From NCBI GenBank assembly GCA_900543875.1, contig UQSV01000014.1, forward strand, positions 1 to 31,924: a stretch of 31,924 bases of DNA, written 5' to 3'. Source of the DNA: an uncultured Coriobacteriaceae bacterium. Its GTDB lineage: Bacteria > Actinomycetota > Coriobacteriia > Coriobacteriales > Atopobiaceae. The translations under genes and the position numbers were made by a program. This document shows, in pieces, positions 17,416-25,629 of this stretch. Numbering within the stretch: the stretch's first letter is position 1; the number at the start of each line of letters is the position of its first letter. A model generated the notes under the pieces. That model did no database searches and had not been told where the DNA came from. It saw only the letters and a list, made by a program, of their open reading frames with translations.

Positions 17416-19401
17416 GTGTTTTCCTGGATCACCGACGTCTTCATGGCCATCATGCGTCCCTGCTATGCGCTCACGGGCAACTGGTGGCTCACCATCCTGC
17501 TGTTCACCGTCATCGCCAAGCTCGTGCTCATGCCGCTGTCGCTGTGGTGCCAGTGGAACTCCATCGTCATGGTTCGCATGATGCCCGCCCTCAACCGCGT
17601 CAAGGTCAAGTACTTCGGCGACCAGGAGCGCATCGGCGAGCGCCAGAGCGAGCTCAACCGCGAGTACCACTACCACCCGCTGCTGTCGCTCGTCCCGCTG
17701 GCGGTGCAGGTCGTGATCCTGTTCGGCCTGGTCGACGTCATCCACGCCATCGCCGACTCGGGCGCCGCGGGCACCGAGTTCCTAGGCCTGGTGCCGGCCG
17801 AGGACGGCGGCGCCTCCTGGGCGATGCCCGTCGCCGCGGCCCTCTCCGCCGTGGTCATGGGCTGCGCCTCCAACGTCATCAACCCGCTGCAGCGCGAGCA
17901 GTCCCGTGCCGAGAAGAACTCTACGAACGGCCTGTCCATCGCGCTGTCGCTGTTTCTGGGCGTCTACGTCTCGTGCGGCATGGCGTTCTACTGGGTGTGC
18001 TCCAACCTGCTGTCCGTCGCGGTCCAGGCCCTGTGTAACCTGATTATCAGCCCGGCCAAGTACGTCGACTACGAGGACCTCGCGGCCTCCAAGGCCGAGC
18101 TTGACGAGCTCAACAGCCTCAGCGCGAAGAAGGGGCCGTGGTGGCGCCCCGATCCGCTCGCCCGCCGCGAGCGCGCCGACGTCCGCCGCTTCTTCTCGGT
18201 CGTGGGCAAGCACCTCGTGGTCTACTCCGAGCGCTCCGGCTTCTGGAAGTACTTCCGCGGCATGGTGGGGTGGCTGCTCGAGAACTCCGATGCCGTGGTC
18301 CACTACGTCACCGGCGACCCCGACGACCAGGTCTTCGCCTTCGCCCAGGACCACCCGCGCGTCATGCCCTACTACGTGGGCGACAAGCGCCTCATCACCC
18401 TCATGATGAAGATGGACGCCGACGTCGTGGTCATGACCCTCGACGACCTCGACAACTTCTACGTCAAGCGCTCCTACGTGAGCCCCTCGACGCGCTACGT
18501 CTACGCCTTCCACCACCCCACGAGCCTGCACCTCGTGAGCCACGAGGAGGCCTTCGACCACTACGACGCGATGCTGTGCGTGGGGCCCCACCAGGTGCGC
18601 GAGGCCCGCGCCCGCGAGGCTCAGGCCGGGCTCGCCCCCAGGGAGCTCTGTGCCTGCGGCTACGACCTGCTCGACCGGGAGAGGGCCGACTACCTCGCCC
18701 GCGCCCACGCCTCCGCAGGCCGCCCCTGCGTGCTCGTCGCCCCGTCCTGGCAGCCCGACAACATCCTCGACCTGTGCGCCGACGAGGTCATCCGCCCGCT
18801 GCTGGGCCGGGGCTGGAGGGTCGTGGTGCGCCCGCACCCCGAGTACACCAAGCGCTACCGCGCCCGCTGGGAGTCGCTGCAGGCCCGCTACGCCGACGTG
18901 CCGGCCGAGGACCTGTGGTTCGAGCAGGACTTCTCGAGCTCCGACTCGATTCTCGACGCCGACGTGCTCGTGACCGACTGGTCGAGCGTGTTCTGCGAGC
19001 TGGCCCTCGTGGCCTTCAAGCCCTGCGTGTTCGTCGACACCCCCATGAAGGAGACGAACCCCAACTGGCGCGAGCTGGGCATCGAGCCCACCGACATCGC
19101 GCTGCGCAACCGCGTGGGGCGCTCGCTGGCGGTGTCGGAGCTCTCCGAGCTCACGGGCGTGGTGGCCGAGATGGTCGCCAACCCCGGGGAGTGGCGCGAG
19201 AGGCTCGAGGCCGTGCGCGACGAGATCCAGTACTTCCCGGGCCAGGGCGCCGAGAGGGCCGGCCGCTACGTGCTGAGTCTCGTGCTCGAGGCACAGGCCG
19301 CCCGCGAGGGCGACGAGGCCGGCGTCGAGGCCGCCCGCTCCGGGCGCGTCGTGCTGCTCGCCGACGACGTCATGCTGCCCCGGCTCAAGATGGGGGAGTA
19401 G
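17416..19401 (+). CDS. YidC/Oxa1-type membrane insertase fused to a CDP-glycerol glycerophosphotransferase-like domain
   Basis: Two domains occupy 661 residues. Residues about 1-215 form a YidC/Oxa1 core: a first membrane helix (22-43) ending KLVLMPLSLW, a charged cytoplasmic hairpin (54-86), and membrane helices near 89-112, 136-157, 172-196 and 197-213. The groove position that is usually arginine in YidC appears to be Lys35. Residues about 255-640 resemble the TagB/TagF glycerophosphotransferase family, with VAPSW (441-445), the RPHP motif (472-475), TDWSS (520-524) and KPCVFVDTP. Those enzymes transfer glycerol phosphate or ribitol phosphate in teichoic-acid-like polymers. GTG 17416 is set by GGAG (17405-17408) seven bases upstream. 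No lipoprotein signal is seen. Function as insertase, transferase or both is unproven; the YidC part may serve mainly as a membrane anchor. Confidence 0.85.
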   Translation: MFSWITDVFMAIMRPCYALTGNWWLTILLFTVIAKLVLMPLSLWCQWNSIVMVRMMPALNRVKVKYFGDQERIGERQSELNREYHYHPLLSLVPLAVQVVILFGLVDVIHAIADSGAAGTEFLGLVPAEDGGASWAMPVAAALSAVVMGCASNVINPLQREQSRAEKNSTNGLSIALSLFLGVYVSCGMAFYWVCSNLLSVAVQALCNLIISPAKYVDYEDLAASKAELDELNSLSAKKGPWWRPDPLARRERADVRRFFSVVGKHLVVYSERSGFWKYFRGMVGWLLENSDAVVHYVTGDPDDQVFAFAQDHPRVMPYYVGDKRLITLMMKMDADVVVMTLDDLDNFYVKRSYVSPSTRYVYAFHHPTSLHLVSHEEAFDHYDAMLCVGPHQVREARAREAQAGLAPRELCACGYDLLDRERADYLARAHASAGRPCVLVAPSWQPDNILDLCADEVIRPLLGRGWRVVVRPHPEYTKRYRARWESLQARYADVPAEDLWFEQDFSSSDSILDADVLVTDWSSVFCELALVAFKPCVFVDTPMKETNPNWRELGIEPTDIALRNRVGRSLAVSELSELTGVVAEMVANPGEWRERLEAVRDEIQYFPGQGAERAGRYVLSLVLEAQAAREGDEAGVEAARSGRVVLLADDVMLPRLKMGE

Positions 19402-19441
19402 GACAGGGTCAGAGCCTCGCGACGACAGCTTTGACGAGCAA

Positions 19442-19487
19442 AATGGCCGCGCCGAGTCTGAGGACAGTCAGATTCGGCGCGGCCATT
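19442..19487. terminator. 20-bp-stem bidirectional terminator
   Basis: AATGGCCGCGCCGA (19442-19455) continues into GTCTGA (19456-19461), loops over GGACAG, and pairs with TCAGAT (19468-19473) and TCGGCGCGGCCATT (19474-19487). The stem is 20 bp with one G-U. Read on the minus strand, TTTTGC partly overlaps the end of the stem. It separates the plus-strand fusion gene from the convergent minus-strand operon. Confidence 0.8.
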
Positions 19488-19508
19488 GCCATGCTTTAGC
19501 GCGGGGCA

Positions 19509-21185
19509 TCACGTTGGCTGGTGATCCCGCTTGTGCTGTGCCAATTTGGTGAGGCCTTGGGCCGCAACGGGAATGAGGCAGAAGAAGAACGGCATGGCGT
19601 ACATACCCTTTGCCTCCCAGAGGATGTAGACGACAAAGCCCATAAAGAAGGCGCAGGGTAGGCAGTAGGCGAGCGTCTTCGACTTGACTCCAACCTGTCT
19701 GAACAGCTCGACCGCCCCAATTGTTGCTCCTGCGTAGATGACTGTCTGCATGCCATCCATCACGGCAAAGAGGGCTCTGCTTACCCACCCATGAATAAAG
19801 CTCGTGTCCCATGCATCGTAGCGACCGTCTGGCGCGTTGGTGCCCGCCGCCCCCTCGGGCGTCATGATGCCAATCGAGGCGATGTAGAGTGACTGAAACG
19901 TTGGGTCGAGCCACTCGGTGCCGAGCTTCTTGGAGAAGAACCAAGCGGCGTATGCGGGTTCGCTCGCAAAGCGTGTGGCTGCCTGCCCAATGGCACCCTT
20001 TGCCTCCTCGGCCTGAGCTGCAACGTCGCCCTCGTTCCTTATCTGGCTCTCGAGGGCAAAGCCACTCCACCAGCCGGGCATCGACTCGCCAAACACGTCT
20101 CCCGTGTTGAGTCCCATGGCAATCCACATGGACTTTGGCTGGTTATCGGGAAACTCGACTCCCAAGCGTGCCTCCATGTAAGAGGCGGGGAGTGCCCCGG
20201 CAGCCTTTGAGGATATAACGAGCAGGGCGACCATGAGGGGCGCGCGCCACCAAGACGCCTTCCTGACGCTGTCGATGGCAAGTACCAGCACAAAGCCAAT
20301 GGCCATGACCACGTAAGTCGACTTTGCGACAAAGCCGAAGAACAGCAGGATGGCTCCAAACAGGATGAGAGGAAGAGCCCTTGTGCCCTCAATCGCCTGC
20401 GATTTCATCCAGGCAAGCATCGCGAAGAGGCAAAGAGCGAGCCCCAACGCATTGCCATAAGGGAATATGCAGAACACGAGCGGTGGCACAAAGGTGAACG
20501 CGAGCAGCTCCGCCACGAGACGCTCGCGCTTTGTTGCCCCCGTGAGGCGTGCCATGCCAACGAGCGCAAGTCCGGAGCCAACCGAGGCAAGCGCGTTCGT
20601 GAACTGGTAGAGCATGACGGCATGGGTGCCAAAGAGCCTGAAGTACCCCTCGAAGACAAGGAGGATGCCCGCCTGGAAGGGATAGTTCGACAGGTACATG
20701 TCGCCGGGTAGGCGGCTCGCGAATGCATCCGCTCGGGGCAGGAATGACGAGTAGTCGTCCCGGGCGAGCTCCTGGGCATACTGCGTGAGCTGGCGCGAGT
20801 CGGCAAAGCCGTTGTAGGCGGTTGCGTTGTCGAGGATCCACCAGGTGCAGAACAGCAGGGCGAGGGCGGCAAGGATGGCAACGAATCTGCCCTCGCGGAC
20901 CCGGTCCGCATGTCGCACCAGCCTCACGACAACAAGGAGGTAGAGAGCCATAACGGCAAACGCTGCGGCAAACTCGAGGACCCACTTGGGGGTGGTGGGC
21001 AGGTGGAAGGAGACGTACTCGCTGAAGCCCGCCCCCAAGGCTCCTGTGCCCGTCACGAAGAAGGAAGCAACCGCAAGAAGGCCACAGATTGTGGCGACGA
21101 GCGCACAGCCAAGGGCGAGGAGCCAGCCAAAGGACCGGCTCCTCATTTCCCCGTGCGACGTCGCGTTGTTTTCGGTGAGCGCCAT
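19509..21185 (-). CDS. Multi-pass membrane protein, possible GT-C type glycosyltransferase
   Basis: The 558-residue protein has about ten or more hydrophobic segments (for example near residues 20-46, 67-90, 101-121 and 226-250, and a final group near 490-545). A long soluble stretch lies between about 340 and 470 with WDTSFIHGW. The layout, and SNYPFQAGILLVFE after the second group of helices, resemble GT-C mannosyl- or arabinosyltransferase-like proteins (PMT or ArnT superfamily), which use polyprenyl-phosphate sugars at the outer face. I do not recognise a definite family, and no catalytic Asp pair near the N-terminus is clear. The ATG begins six bases after the ettA stop, so it is co-transcribed with ettA. 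AGGAG lies 13 bases upstream, somewhat far. Confidence 0.6.
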   Translation of the reverse strand: MALTENNATSHGEMRSRSFGWLLALGCALVATICGLLAVASFFVTGTGALGAGFSEYVSFHLPTTPKWVLEFAAAFAVMALYLLVVVRLVRHADRVREGRFVAILAALALLFCTWWILDNATAYNGFADSRQLTQYAQELARDDYSSFLPRADAFASRLPGDMYLSNYPFQAGILLVFEGYFRLFGTHAVMLYQFTNALASVGSGLALVGMARLTGATKRERLVAELLAFTFVPPLVFCIFPYGNALGLALCLFAMLAWMKSQAIEGTRALPLILFGAILLFFGFVAKSTYVVMAIGFVLVLAIDSVRKASWWRAPLMVALLVISSKAAGALPASYMEARLGVEFPDNQPKSMWIAMGLNTGDVFGESMPGWWSGFALESQIRNEGDVAAQAEEAKGAIGQAATRFASEPAYAAWFFSKKLGTEWLDPTFQSLYIASIGIMTPEGAAGTNAPDGRYDAWDTSFIHGWVSRALFAVMDGMQTVIYAGATIGAVELFRQVGVKSKTLAYCLPCAFFMGFVVYILWEAKGMYAMPFFFCLIPVAAQGLTKLAQHKRDHQPT

Positions 21186-21191
21186 CTCGGG

Positions 21192-22913
21192 CTAGTTTCT
21201 CCTGAGCTTGCGGTGGATGCGGTGGGGCTTGGCGGCCTCCTCGCCCAGGCGCCTCACGCGGTCGCGCTGGTAGTCGTCGAAGTTGCCCTCGAACCAGTGC
21301 CAGCGGCCCGGCTCCTCGTCGGTGCCCTCCCAGGCAAGGATGTGGGTGGCCACGCGGTCGAGAAACCAGCGGTCGTGCGAGGTAATGACCGAGCAGCCCG
21401 GGAAGGCCAGCAGGGCCTCCTCGAGGCTCTCGAGCGTCTCGGTGTCGAGGTCATTGGTGGGCTCGTCGAGCAGCAGCAGGTTGCCGCCCTGCTTGAGCGT
21501 GAGGGCGAGGTTCAGTCGGTTGCGCTCGCCTCCCGACAGCACGCCAGCGGGCTTCTGCTGGTCGGTGCCCTTGAAGCCGAAGGCGCTCACGTAGGCGCGG
21601 GAGTTGATCTCGTCTTTGCCCACGACGATGAAGTCGTTGCCATCCGAGACGACCTCCCAGACGTTCTTCTCGGCATCGATGCCCGCACGCATCTGGTCGA
21701 CGTAGGAGAGCTTGACGGTCTCGCCCAGCTCGATCGAGCCACTCGTGGGCTGCTCGGTCTTGGACTCGGCGAGCGTCGTGTCGCCCGCGGCCACGGCGGC
21801 GCCCACGATCATCTTGAACAGCGTCGACTTGCCCACGCCGTTGGGGCCGATCACGCCCACGATGCCGTTGCGCGGCAGCTCGAAGGACAGGTCGTCGATC
21901 AGGACGCGGTCGCCAAAGCTCTTGGAGAGGTGCTCAGCCACCAGCACCTTCGTGCCCAAGCGCGGGCCCACGGGAATGCGGATGTCGGTGACGCTCACGG
22001 TGCGGCCCGCGGCGGCCTCGGCCTCCATCTGCTCGTAGCGCTCGAGGCGCGCCTTGTTCTTGGCCTGGCGGGCCTTGGGGGAGCTGCGCACCCACTCGAG
22101 TTCGTTCTTGAGGCGCGTGGCGAGCTTGGCCTCCTTCTGGCCCTGGGCCTCGAGGCGGGCGGCCTTGGTCTCGAGGTAGGTGGAGTAGTTGCCCTTGTAG
22201 GGGTAGAGGTGGCCGCGGTCGACCTCGCAGATCCACTCGGCGACGTTGTCGAGGAAGTAGCGGTCGTGGGTCACGGCGAGCACGGCGCCGGGGTAGTTGT
22301 GAAGGAACTGCTCGAGCCACAGCACGCTCTCGGCGTCGAGGTGGTTGGTGGGCTCGTCAAGCAGCAGCAGGTCGGGAGCCTCGAGCAGCAGGCGGCACAG
22401 GGCCACGCGCCTGCGCTCGCCGCCCGACAGCACGTTCACCGCCATGTCGGGGTCGGGGCACTGCAGGGCGTCCATGGCTTGGGTGAGCTGCGAGTCGAGG
22501 TCCCAGCCGTTTGCGGCGTCAATCTCGTCCTGGAGCTTGCCCATCTCGGCCATGAGGGCGTCGAAGTCAGCGTCGGGGTCGGCCATCTCGTTGCCGATCT
22601 GGTTGAAGCGGTCGATCTTGGCGAGCAAGTCGCCAAAGGCCATACGCACGTTCTCGATGACGGTCTTGTCGTCGTCGAGCGGCGGCTCCTGCTCGAGCAG
22701 GCCCACGGTGTAGCCGGGGGTGAGGCGGGCGTCGCCGTTGGTGACCTCCTCCTTGCCGGCCATGATCTTGAGCAGCGTCGACTTGCCCATGCCGTTGGGG
22801 CCCACGACGCCAATCTTGGCGCCCGGGAAGAAGCTCAGGGTCACGTCATCGAGGATGACCTTGTCGCCATGGCTCTTGCGCGCCTCGAACATCTGGTAGA
22901 TGAACTCTGCCAT
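21192..22913 (-). CDS. ettA: Energy-dependent translational throttle protein EttA (ABC-F ATPase)
   Basis: An ABC-F protein that binds the ribosomal E site and gates entry into elongation according to ATP/ADP level. The 573 residues hold two ABC domains. The first Walker A is GPNGMGKST (38-46) with LSGGERRRVALCR and LLLLDEPTNHLD. The second has GPNGVGKST, LSGGERNRLNLAL and LLLLDEPTNDLD. A charged arm/linker sits between, and the C-terminus ends in a basic RIHRKLRRN tail. No membrane segments are present. The ATG at 22913 is set by AGGAGG six bases upstream on the minus strand. The closeness to EttA, rather than to antibiotic-resistance ABC-F proteins, rests on the overall pattern and length. 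Confidence 0.92.
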   Translation of the reverse strand: MAEFIYQMFEARKSHGDKVILDDVTLSFFPGAKIGVVGPNGMGKSTLLKIMAGKEEVTNGDARLTPGYTVGLLEQEPPLDDDKTVIENVRMAFGDLLAKIDRFNQIGNEMADPDADFDALMAEMGKLQDEIDAANGWDLDSQLTQAMDALQCPDPDMAVNVLSGGERRRVALCRLLLEAPDLLLLDEPTNHLDAESVLWLEQFLHNYPGAVLAVTHDRYFLDNVAEWICEVDRGHLYPYKGNYSTYLETKAARLEAQGQKEAKLATRLKNELEWVRSSPKARQAKNKARLERYEQMEAEAAAGRTVSVTDIRIPVGPRLGTKVLVAEHLSKSFGDRVLIDDLSFELPRNGIVGVIGPNGVGKSTLFKMIVGAAVAAGDTTLAESKTEQPTSGSIELGETVKLSYVDQMRAGIDAEKNVWEVVSDGNDFIVVGKDEINSRAYVSAFGFKGTDQQKPAGVLSGGERNRLNLALTLKQGGNLLLLDEPTNDLDTETLESLEEALLAFPGCSVITSHDRWFLDRVATHILAWEGTDEEPGRWHWFEGNFDDYQRDRVRRLGEEAAKPHRIHRKLRRN

Positions 22914-23032
22914 CCGTACCTCCTGGTAGGGGTCGCTGGGACGGCGGCGCCCGTGGCGCTCTCGTCCCACGTTTCCTGCGACGTGCGCGGCGACTCGTCT
23001 GCGGCCCGCCTCGCCTGCCGTGACACCCAAGC

Positions 23033-23061
23033 GTATCAGATGGGTGCATGTTAGATGTCGA
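23033..23061 (-). promoter_or_regulatory. Possible ettA promoter
   Basis: On the minus strand TCGACA (23056-23061) matches the -35 consensus at five of six positions and lies 17 bases from a weak -10 (TGATAC, 23033-23038). The -35 hexamer overlaps the first copy of an ATGTCGAG direct repeat. Confidence 0.3.
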
Positions 23062-23091
23062 GTTGCGCCCACTATTGGGTAGAATGTCGAG
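23055..23091 (+). repeat. ATGTCGAG direct repeat around the dnaJ/ettA divergent promoters
   Basis: ATGTCGAG occurs at 23055-23062 and again at 23084-23091, 29 bases apart. The second copy overlaps TAGAAT (23080-23085), the probable -10 box of the first dnaJ-like gene. The copies could be a pair of regulator sites. They match neither the CIRCE nor the HAIR heat-shock operators that I know. Confidence 0.4.
23080..23085 (+). promoter_or_regulatory. -10 box upstream of the first dnaJ-like gene
   Basis: TAGAAT matches five of six consensus positions, the same hexamer as at lepA. It would give a leader of about 65 bases before the ATG at 23158. No clear -35 box is seen. Confidence 0.4.
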
Positions 23092-23157
23092 CATACGTGC
23101 GCCTCGGGCATGGCCCCGGGGCGCTAAGGCGCGCAACAGACGGGAGCCCACGCAGGC

Positions 23158-24279
23158 ATGGCATCCATGAACGACAAGGACTACTACGCGATCCTCGGCG
23201 TCGGGCACGATGCGGACGACGCGCAGATTCGCAAGGCGTTCCAGAAGCTGGCGCGCAAGTACCACCCCGACATCAACAAGGAGCCTGGCGCTGAGGAGAA
23301 GTTCAAGGAGATCTCCGAGGCCTACGCCGTGCTCTCGGACCCCGACAAGCGCCGCCGCTACGACACCATGTCGTCGGGCAACCCCTTCGCGGGCGGCTCT
23401 CCTTATGGGGGCGGCGGCGCCCCCTCCCAGGGAGACCCGCTCGCGGGCATGGGCGGCTTCTGGGGCTTTCCCTTCTCCGACATGGGAGGCCGCTCCCGCT
23501 CGCGCACGCGCAGCCGCGCCTACAACCCGCAGGCGGGCGGTGACGTCGTCTATCAGCTCGACCTCGACGACGAGCAGGCCAAGAAGGGCTGCCGCCGCGG
23601 CATCACCTACCAGCGCTACGTCGCCTGCGACGTCTGCCATGGTGCGGGCTCGGTCCACGCCGACCATGCGCGCACCTGCCCCACCTGCGGCGGCACCGGC
23701 CATATCTCGGTCGACCTCGCGAGCCTTCTGGGCCTGGGCGTCATGAACATGGTCTGCCCCGAGTGCGAGGGCAGCGGCCGCGTCGTCGCCGACCCGTGCG
23801 ACACCTGCGGCGGCACCGGGCGCGTGCTCTCGGCGAGTGAGGTCATCGTCGACATCCCGGCGGGCAGCCACGACGGCGACACCGTGCGCGTGAGCGGCAT
23901 GGGCAACGCCGGCACCAACGGCTCGACCACCGGCGACTTCGTCTGTCGCGTGGGCGTCCCCAGCGAACGCCTCTCGCCCAGGGCCGCCCAGGGCTTCCAG
24001 CTCCTGGGCTTCGCCGCGCCGTTCCTCATCCTGGGCCTTCTGCTCCAGAGCCTGGCACAGCTTGGCCTCGTCGTTGCCGTGCCCGCGCTCATGGGCGTGT
24101 GGTTCATCCTCGGCAACGGGGGCCTGCTCTACAAGCCTAAGAGCTGGTGGAGCAACGCCTGGCGCTACTTCGTCAACGGTGCCATGAACGGCGCCACGAT
24201 CGCTGTCTTCATGGCCCTCATGGTCTCGTGCATGTCGGGCCTGGGCACCCGCGGCTACGGGGCGCGCGGCTTCTACTAG
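23158..24279 (+). CDS. DnaJ-family protein with C-terminal membrane segments
   Basis: The 373-residue protein has an intact J domain (residues 7-72, HPD at 36-38) that should stimulate a DnaK partner. A Gly/Ser/Arg-rich linker follows, then four zinc-binding CxxCxGxG repeats with cysteine pairs at 157/160, 174/177, 200/203 and 214/217. After one short piece of the first C-terminal substrate domain (VIVDIPAGSHDGDTVRVSG) the usual second domain and dimer region are replaced by hydrophobic segments near 281-299, 302-318 and 341-359. This suggests a membrane-bound co-chaperone. The ATG at 23158 is used (GGGAG is 11-12 bases upstream); ATG 23167 is possible. A soluble DnaJ follows 69 bases downstream. 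The housekeeping dnaK-grpE genes are not here. Confidence 0.85.
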   Translation: MASMNDKDYYAILGVGHDADDAQIRKAFQKLARKYHPDINKEPGAEEKFKEISEAYAVLSDPDKRRRYDTMSSGNPFAGGSPYGGGGAPSQGDPLAGMGGFWGFPFSDMGGRSRSRTRSRAYNPQAGGDVVYQLDLDDEQAKKGCRRGITYQRYVACDVCHGAGSVHADHARTCPTCGGTGHISVDLASLLGLGVMNMVCPECEGSGRVVADPCDTCGGTGRVLSASEVIVDIPAGSHDGDTVRVSGMGNAGTNGSTTGDFVCRVGVPSERLSPRAAQGFQLLGFAAPFLILGLLLQSLAQLGLVVAVPALMGVWFILGNGGLLYKPKSWWSNAWRYFVNGAMNGATIAVFMALMVSCMSGLGTRGYGARGFY

Positions 24280-24348
24280 CCTCTTCGCGGGCCCTCGCGC
24301 CCGCTCTCACGAACGTCATCAGCAATTAGGGAAGCGAGAACTACGAGC

Positions 24349-25533
24349 GTGGAATCCAAGGTCGACTATTACGAGGTGCTTGGCGTCGACCACGACGCCG
24401 ACGCAAGGACCATCAAGCGCGCCTTCCTCAAAAAGGCCCGCACCCTTCACCCGGACGTCAACAAGGCGCCCGACGCCGAGGAGAAGTTCAAGGAGGTCAA
24501 CGAGGCCTACTCCGTCCTCTCCGACGAGCAGAAGCGCGCCAACTACGACCGCTACGGCGACCCCAACGGCCCCGCGGGCTTTGGCGCCGGCGGCGTCGAC
24601 GTGTCCGACATCTTTGGCGGCTTTGGCATGGACGACATCTTCTCGTCGTTCTTTGGCGGCGGCGCCTCGGGTGGCCGCGCCGCGCGTACGGCCGGCCGCG
24701 ACATGGGCATCACGCTGCGCGTCTCGCTCGCCGAGGCTGCGAGCGGGTGCACCAAGACGGTCGCCTACGACCGCCTCGCCCCCTGCGACGACTGCAACGG
24801 CTCGGGCTGCGCCGAGGACGGCCACGTCACGACGTGCTCGCGCTGCCACGGCACGGGCCGCGTGGTGACGGTCCAGCGCACGATCTTGGGGCAGATGCAG
24901 ACCCAGTCCGAGTGCCCCGCCTGCCATGGCACCGGCCACACCATCGACCACCCCTGCGAGACCTGCGGCGGCCAGGGCCGCACACCCAACCACGAGACGG
25001 TCAAGATCGACGTTCCCGCGGGCGTCCACTCAGGCCAGAGCCTGCGCGTCGAGGGCTACGGCGAGGCCGGCGTGCGCGGCGACGCCTCGGGCGACCTCAT
25101 CGTGCGCATCGAGGTCGTCGAGGGCGACCGCTTCCAGCGCCAGGGCGACGACCTGTTCTGCGTCGAGGACGTCACGGCGCTCGAGGCCATGTGCGGCTGC
25201 ACGCTTGACGTCGAGGGCGTGCTCGCCGACGAGTGCGTGAGCGTGAGGGTCCCGGCCGGCTGCCAGCCCGGCCAGCACGTCGAAGTCGAGGGCTATGGCA
25301 TGCCCCGACAGGGATCTGCGGCCCGCGGCAAGCTCGTCGTCGTGGTGAACGTCGTGGTGCCGGGTGACCTGTCGGCAGACGACCTCGAGACGCTGCGCTC
25401 CATCGCCGAGAAGCGCGGCGAGCGCGTCGGCGACGTCGTCGGGTCCGACGCCCGCGAGGGCGAGGGCCTCTTCGGGCACGTGCGCCGCGCCGCCTCCGCC
25501 CGCCCGAGCGGCAAGGGCAAGCGCAAGAAGTAG
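24349..25533 (+). CDS. dnaJ: Chaperone DnaJ (canonical domain order)
   Basis: A co-chaperone that loads substrates on DnaK. The 394 residues follow the standard order: J domain (residues 5-70, HPD 34-36), Gly/Phe-rich region (about 75-110), four zinc motifs (CDDCNGSG, CSRCHGTG, CPACHGTG, CETCGGQG), two C-terminal beta domains (VKIDVPAGVHSGQSLRVEGYG, then VSVRVPAGCQPGQHVEVEGYG) and a basic Gly-Lys tail. The GTG start is set by the family N-terminus; the Shine-Dalgarno is poor (GCGAG). It may be co-transcribed with the membrane-type paralogue just upstream. Whether it is the only full DnaJ of the genome (against a dnaK-linked copy) cannot be told here. Confidence 0.93.
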   Translation: MESKVDYYEVLGVDHDADARTIKRAFLKKARTLHPDVNKAPDAEEKFKEVNEAYSVLSDEQKRANYDRYGDPNGPAGFGAGGVDVSDIFGGFGMDDIFSSFFGGGASGGRAARTAGRDMGITLRVSLAEAASGCTKTVAYDRLAPCDDCNGSGCAEDGHVTTCSRCHGTGRVVTVQRTILGQMQTQSECPACHGTGHTIDHPCETCGGQGRTPNHETVKIDVPAGVHSGQSLRVEGYGEAGVRGDASGDLIVRIEVVEGDRFQRQGDDLFCVEDVTALEAMCGCTLDVEGVLADECVSVRVPAGCQPGQHVEVEGYGMPRQGSAARGKLVVVVNVVVPGDLSADDLETLRSIAEKRGERVGDVVGSDAREGEGLFGHVRRAASARPSGKGKRKK

Positions 25534-25590
25534 CCGCTGCCCCTACGCGCGTGGCCCCTTGCGCGGGCTGCGCGGCTGGGGCGCGTGTCG

Positions 25591-25596
25591 TATCAT
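25591..25596 (+). promoter_or_regulatory. -10 box upstream of phoH
   Basis: TATCAT matches five of six consensus positions and would start RNA near 25603, about 27 bases before the phoH ATG. The -35 region is GC-rich and not recognisable. Confidence 0.4.
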
Positions 25597-25629
25597 CGAG
25601 ATGTTCTCGCACCCAGACTTTGGAGGAGC

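Noticed and set aside
20910..23054. A 714-codon open frame on the plus strand
   Set aside because: It runs antisense to ettA and part of the membrane protein gene. Its product is low in complexity and rich in Gly, Ala, Val and Leu, as expected from the reverse strand of a high-GC gene.
25534..25590. GC-rich stretch after dnaJ as a terminator
   Set aside because: Several partial pairings exist, but no single strong stem is followed by a T-run.
25585..25629. Earlier GTG start for PhoH
   Set aside because: It would precede the probable transcription start set by TATCAT at 25591-25596.
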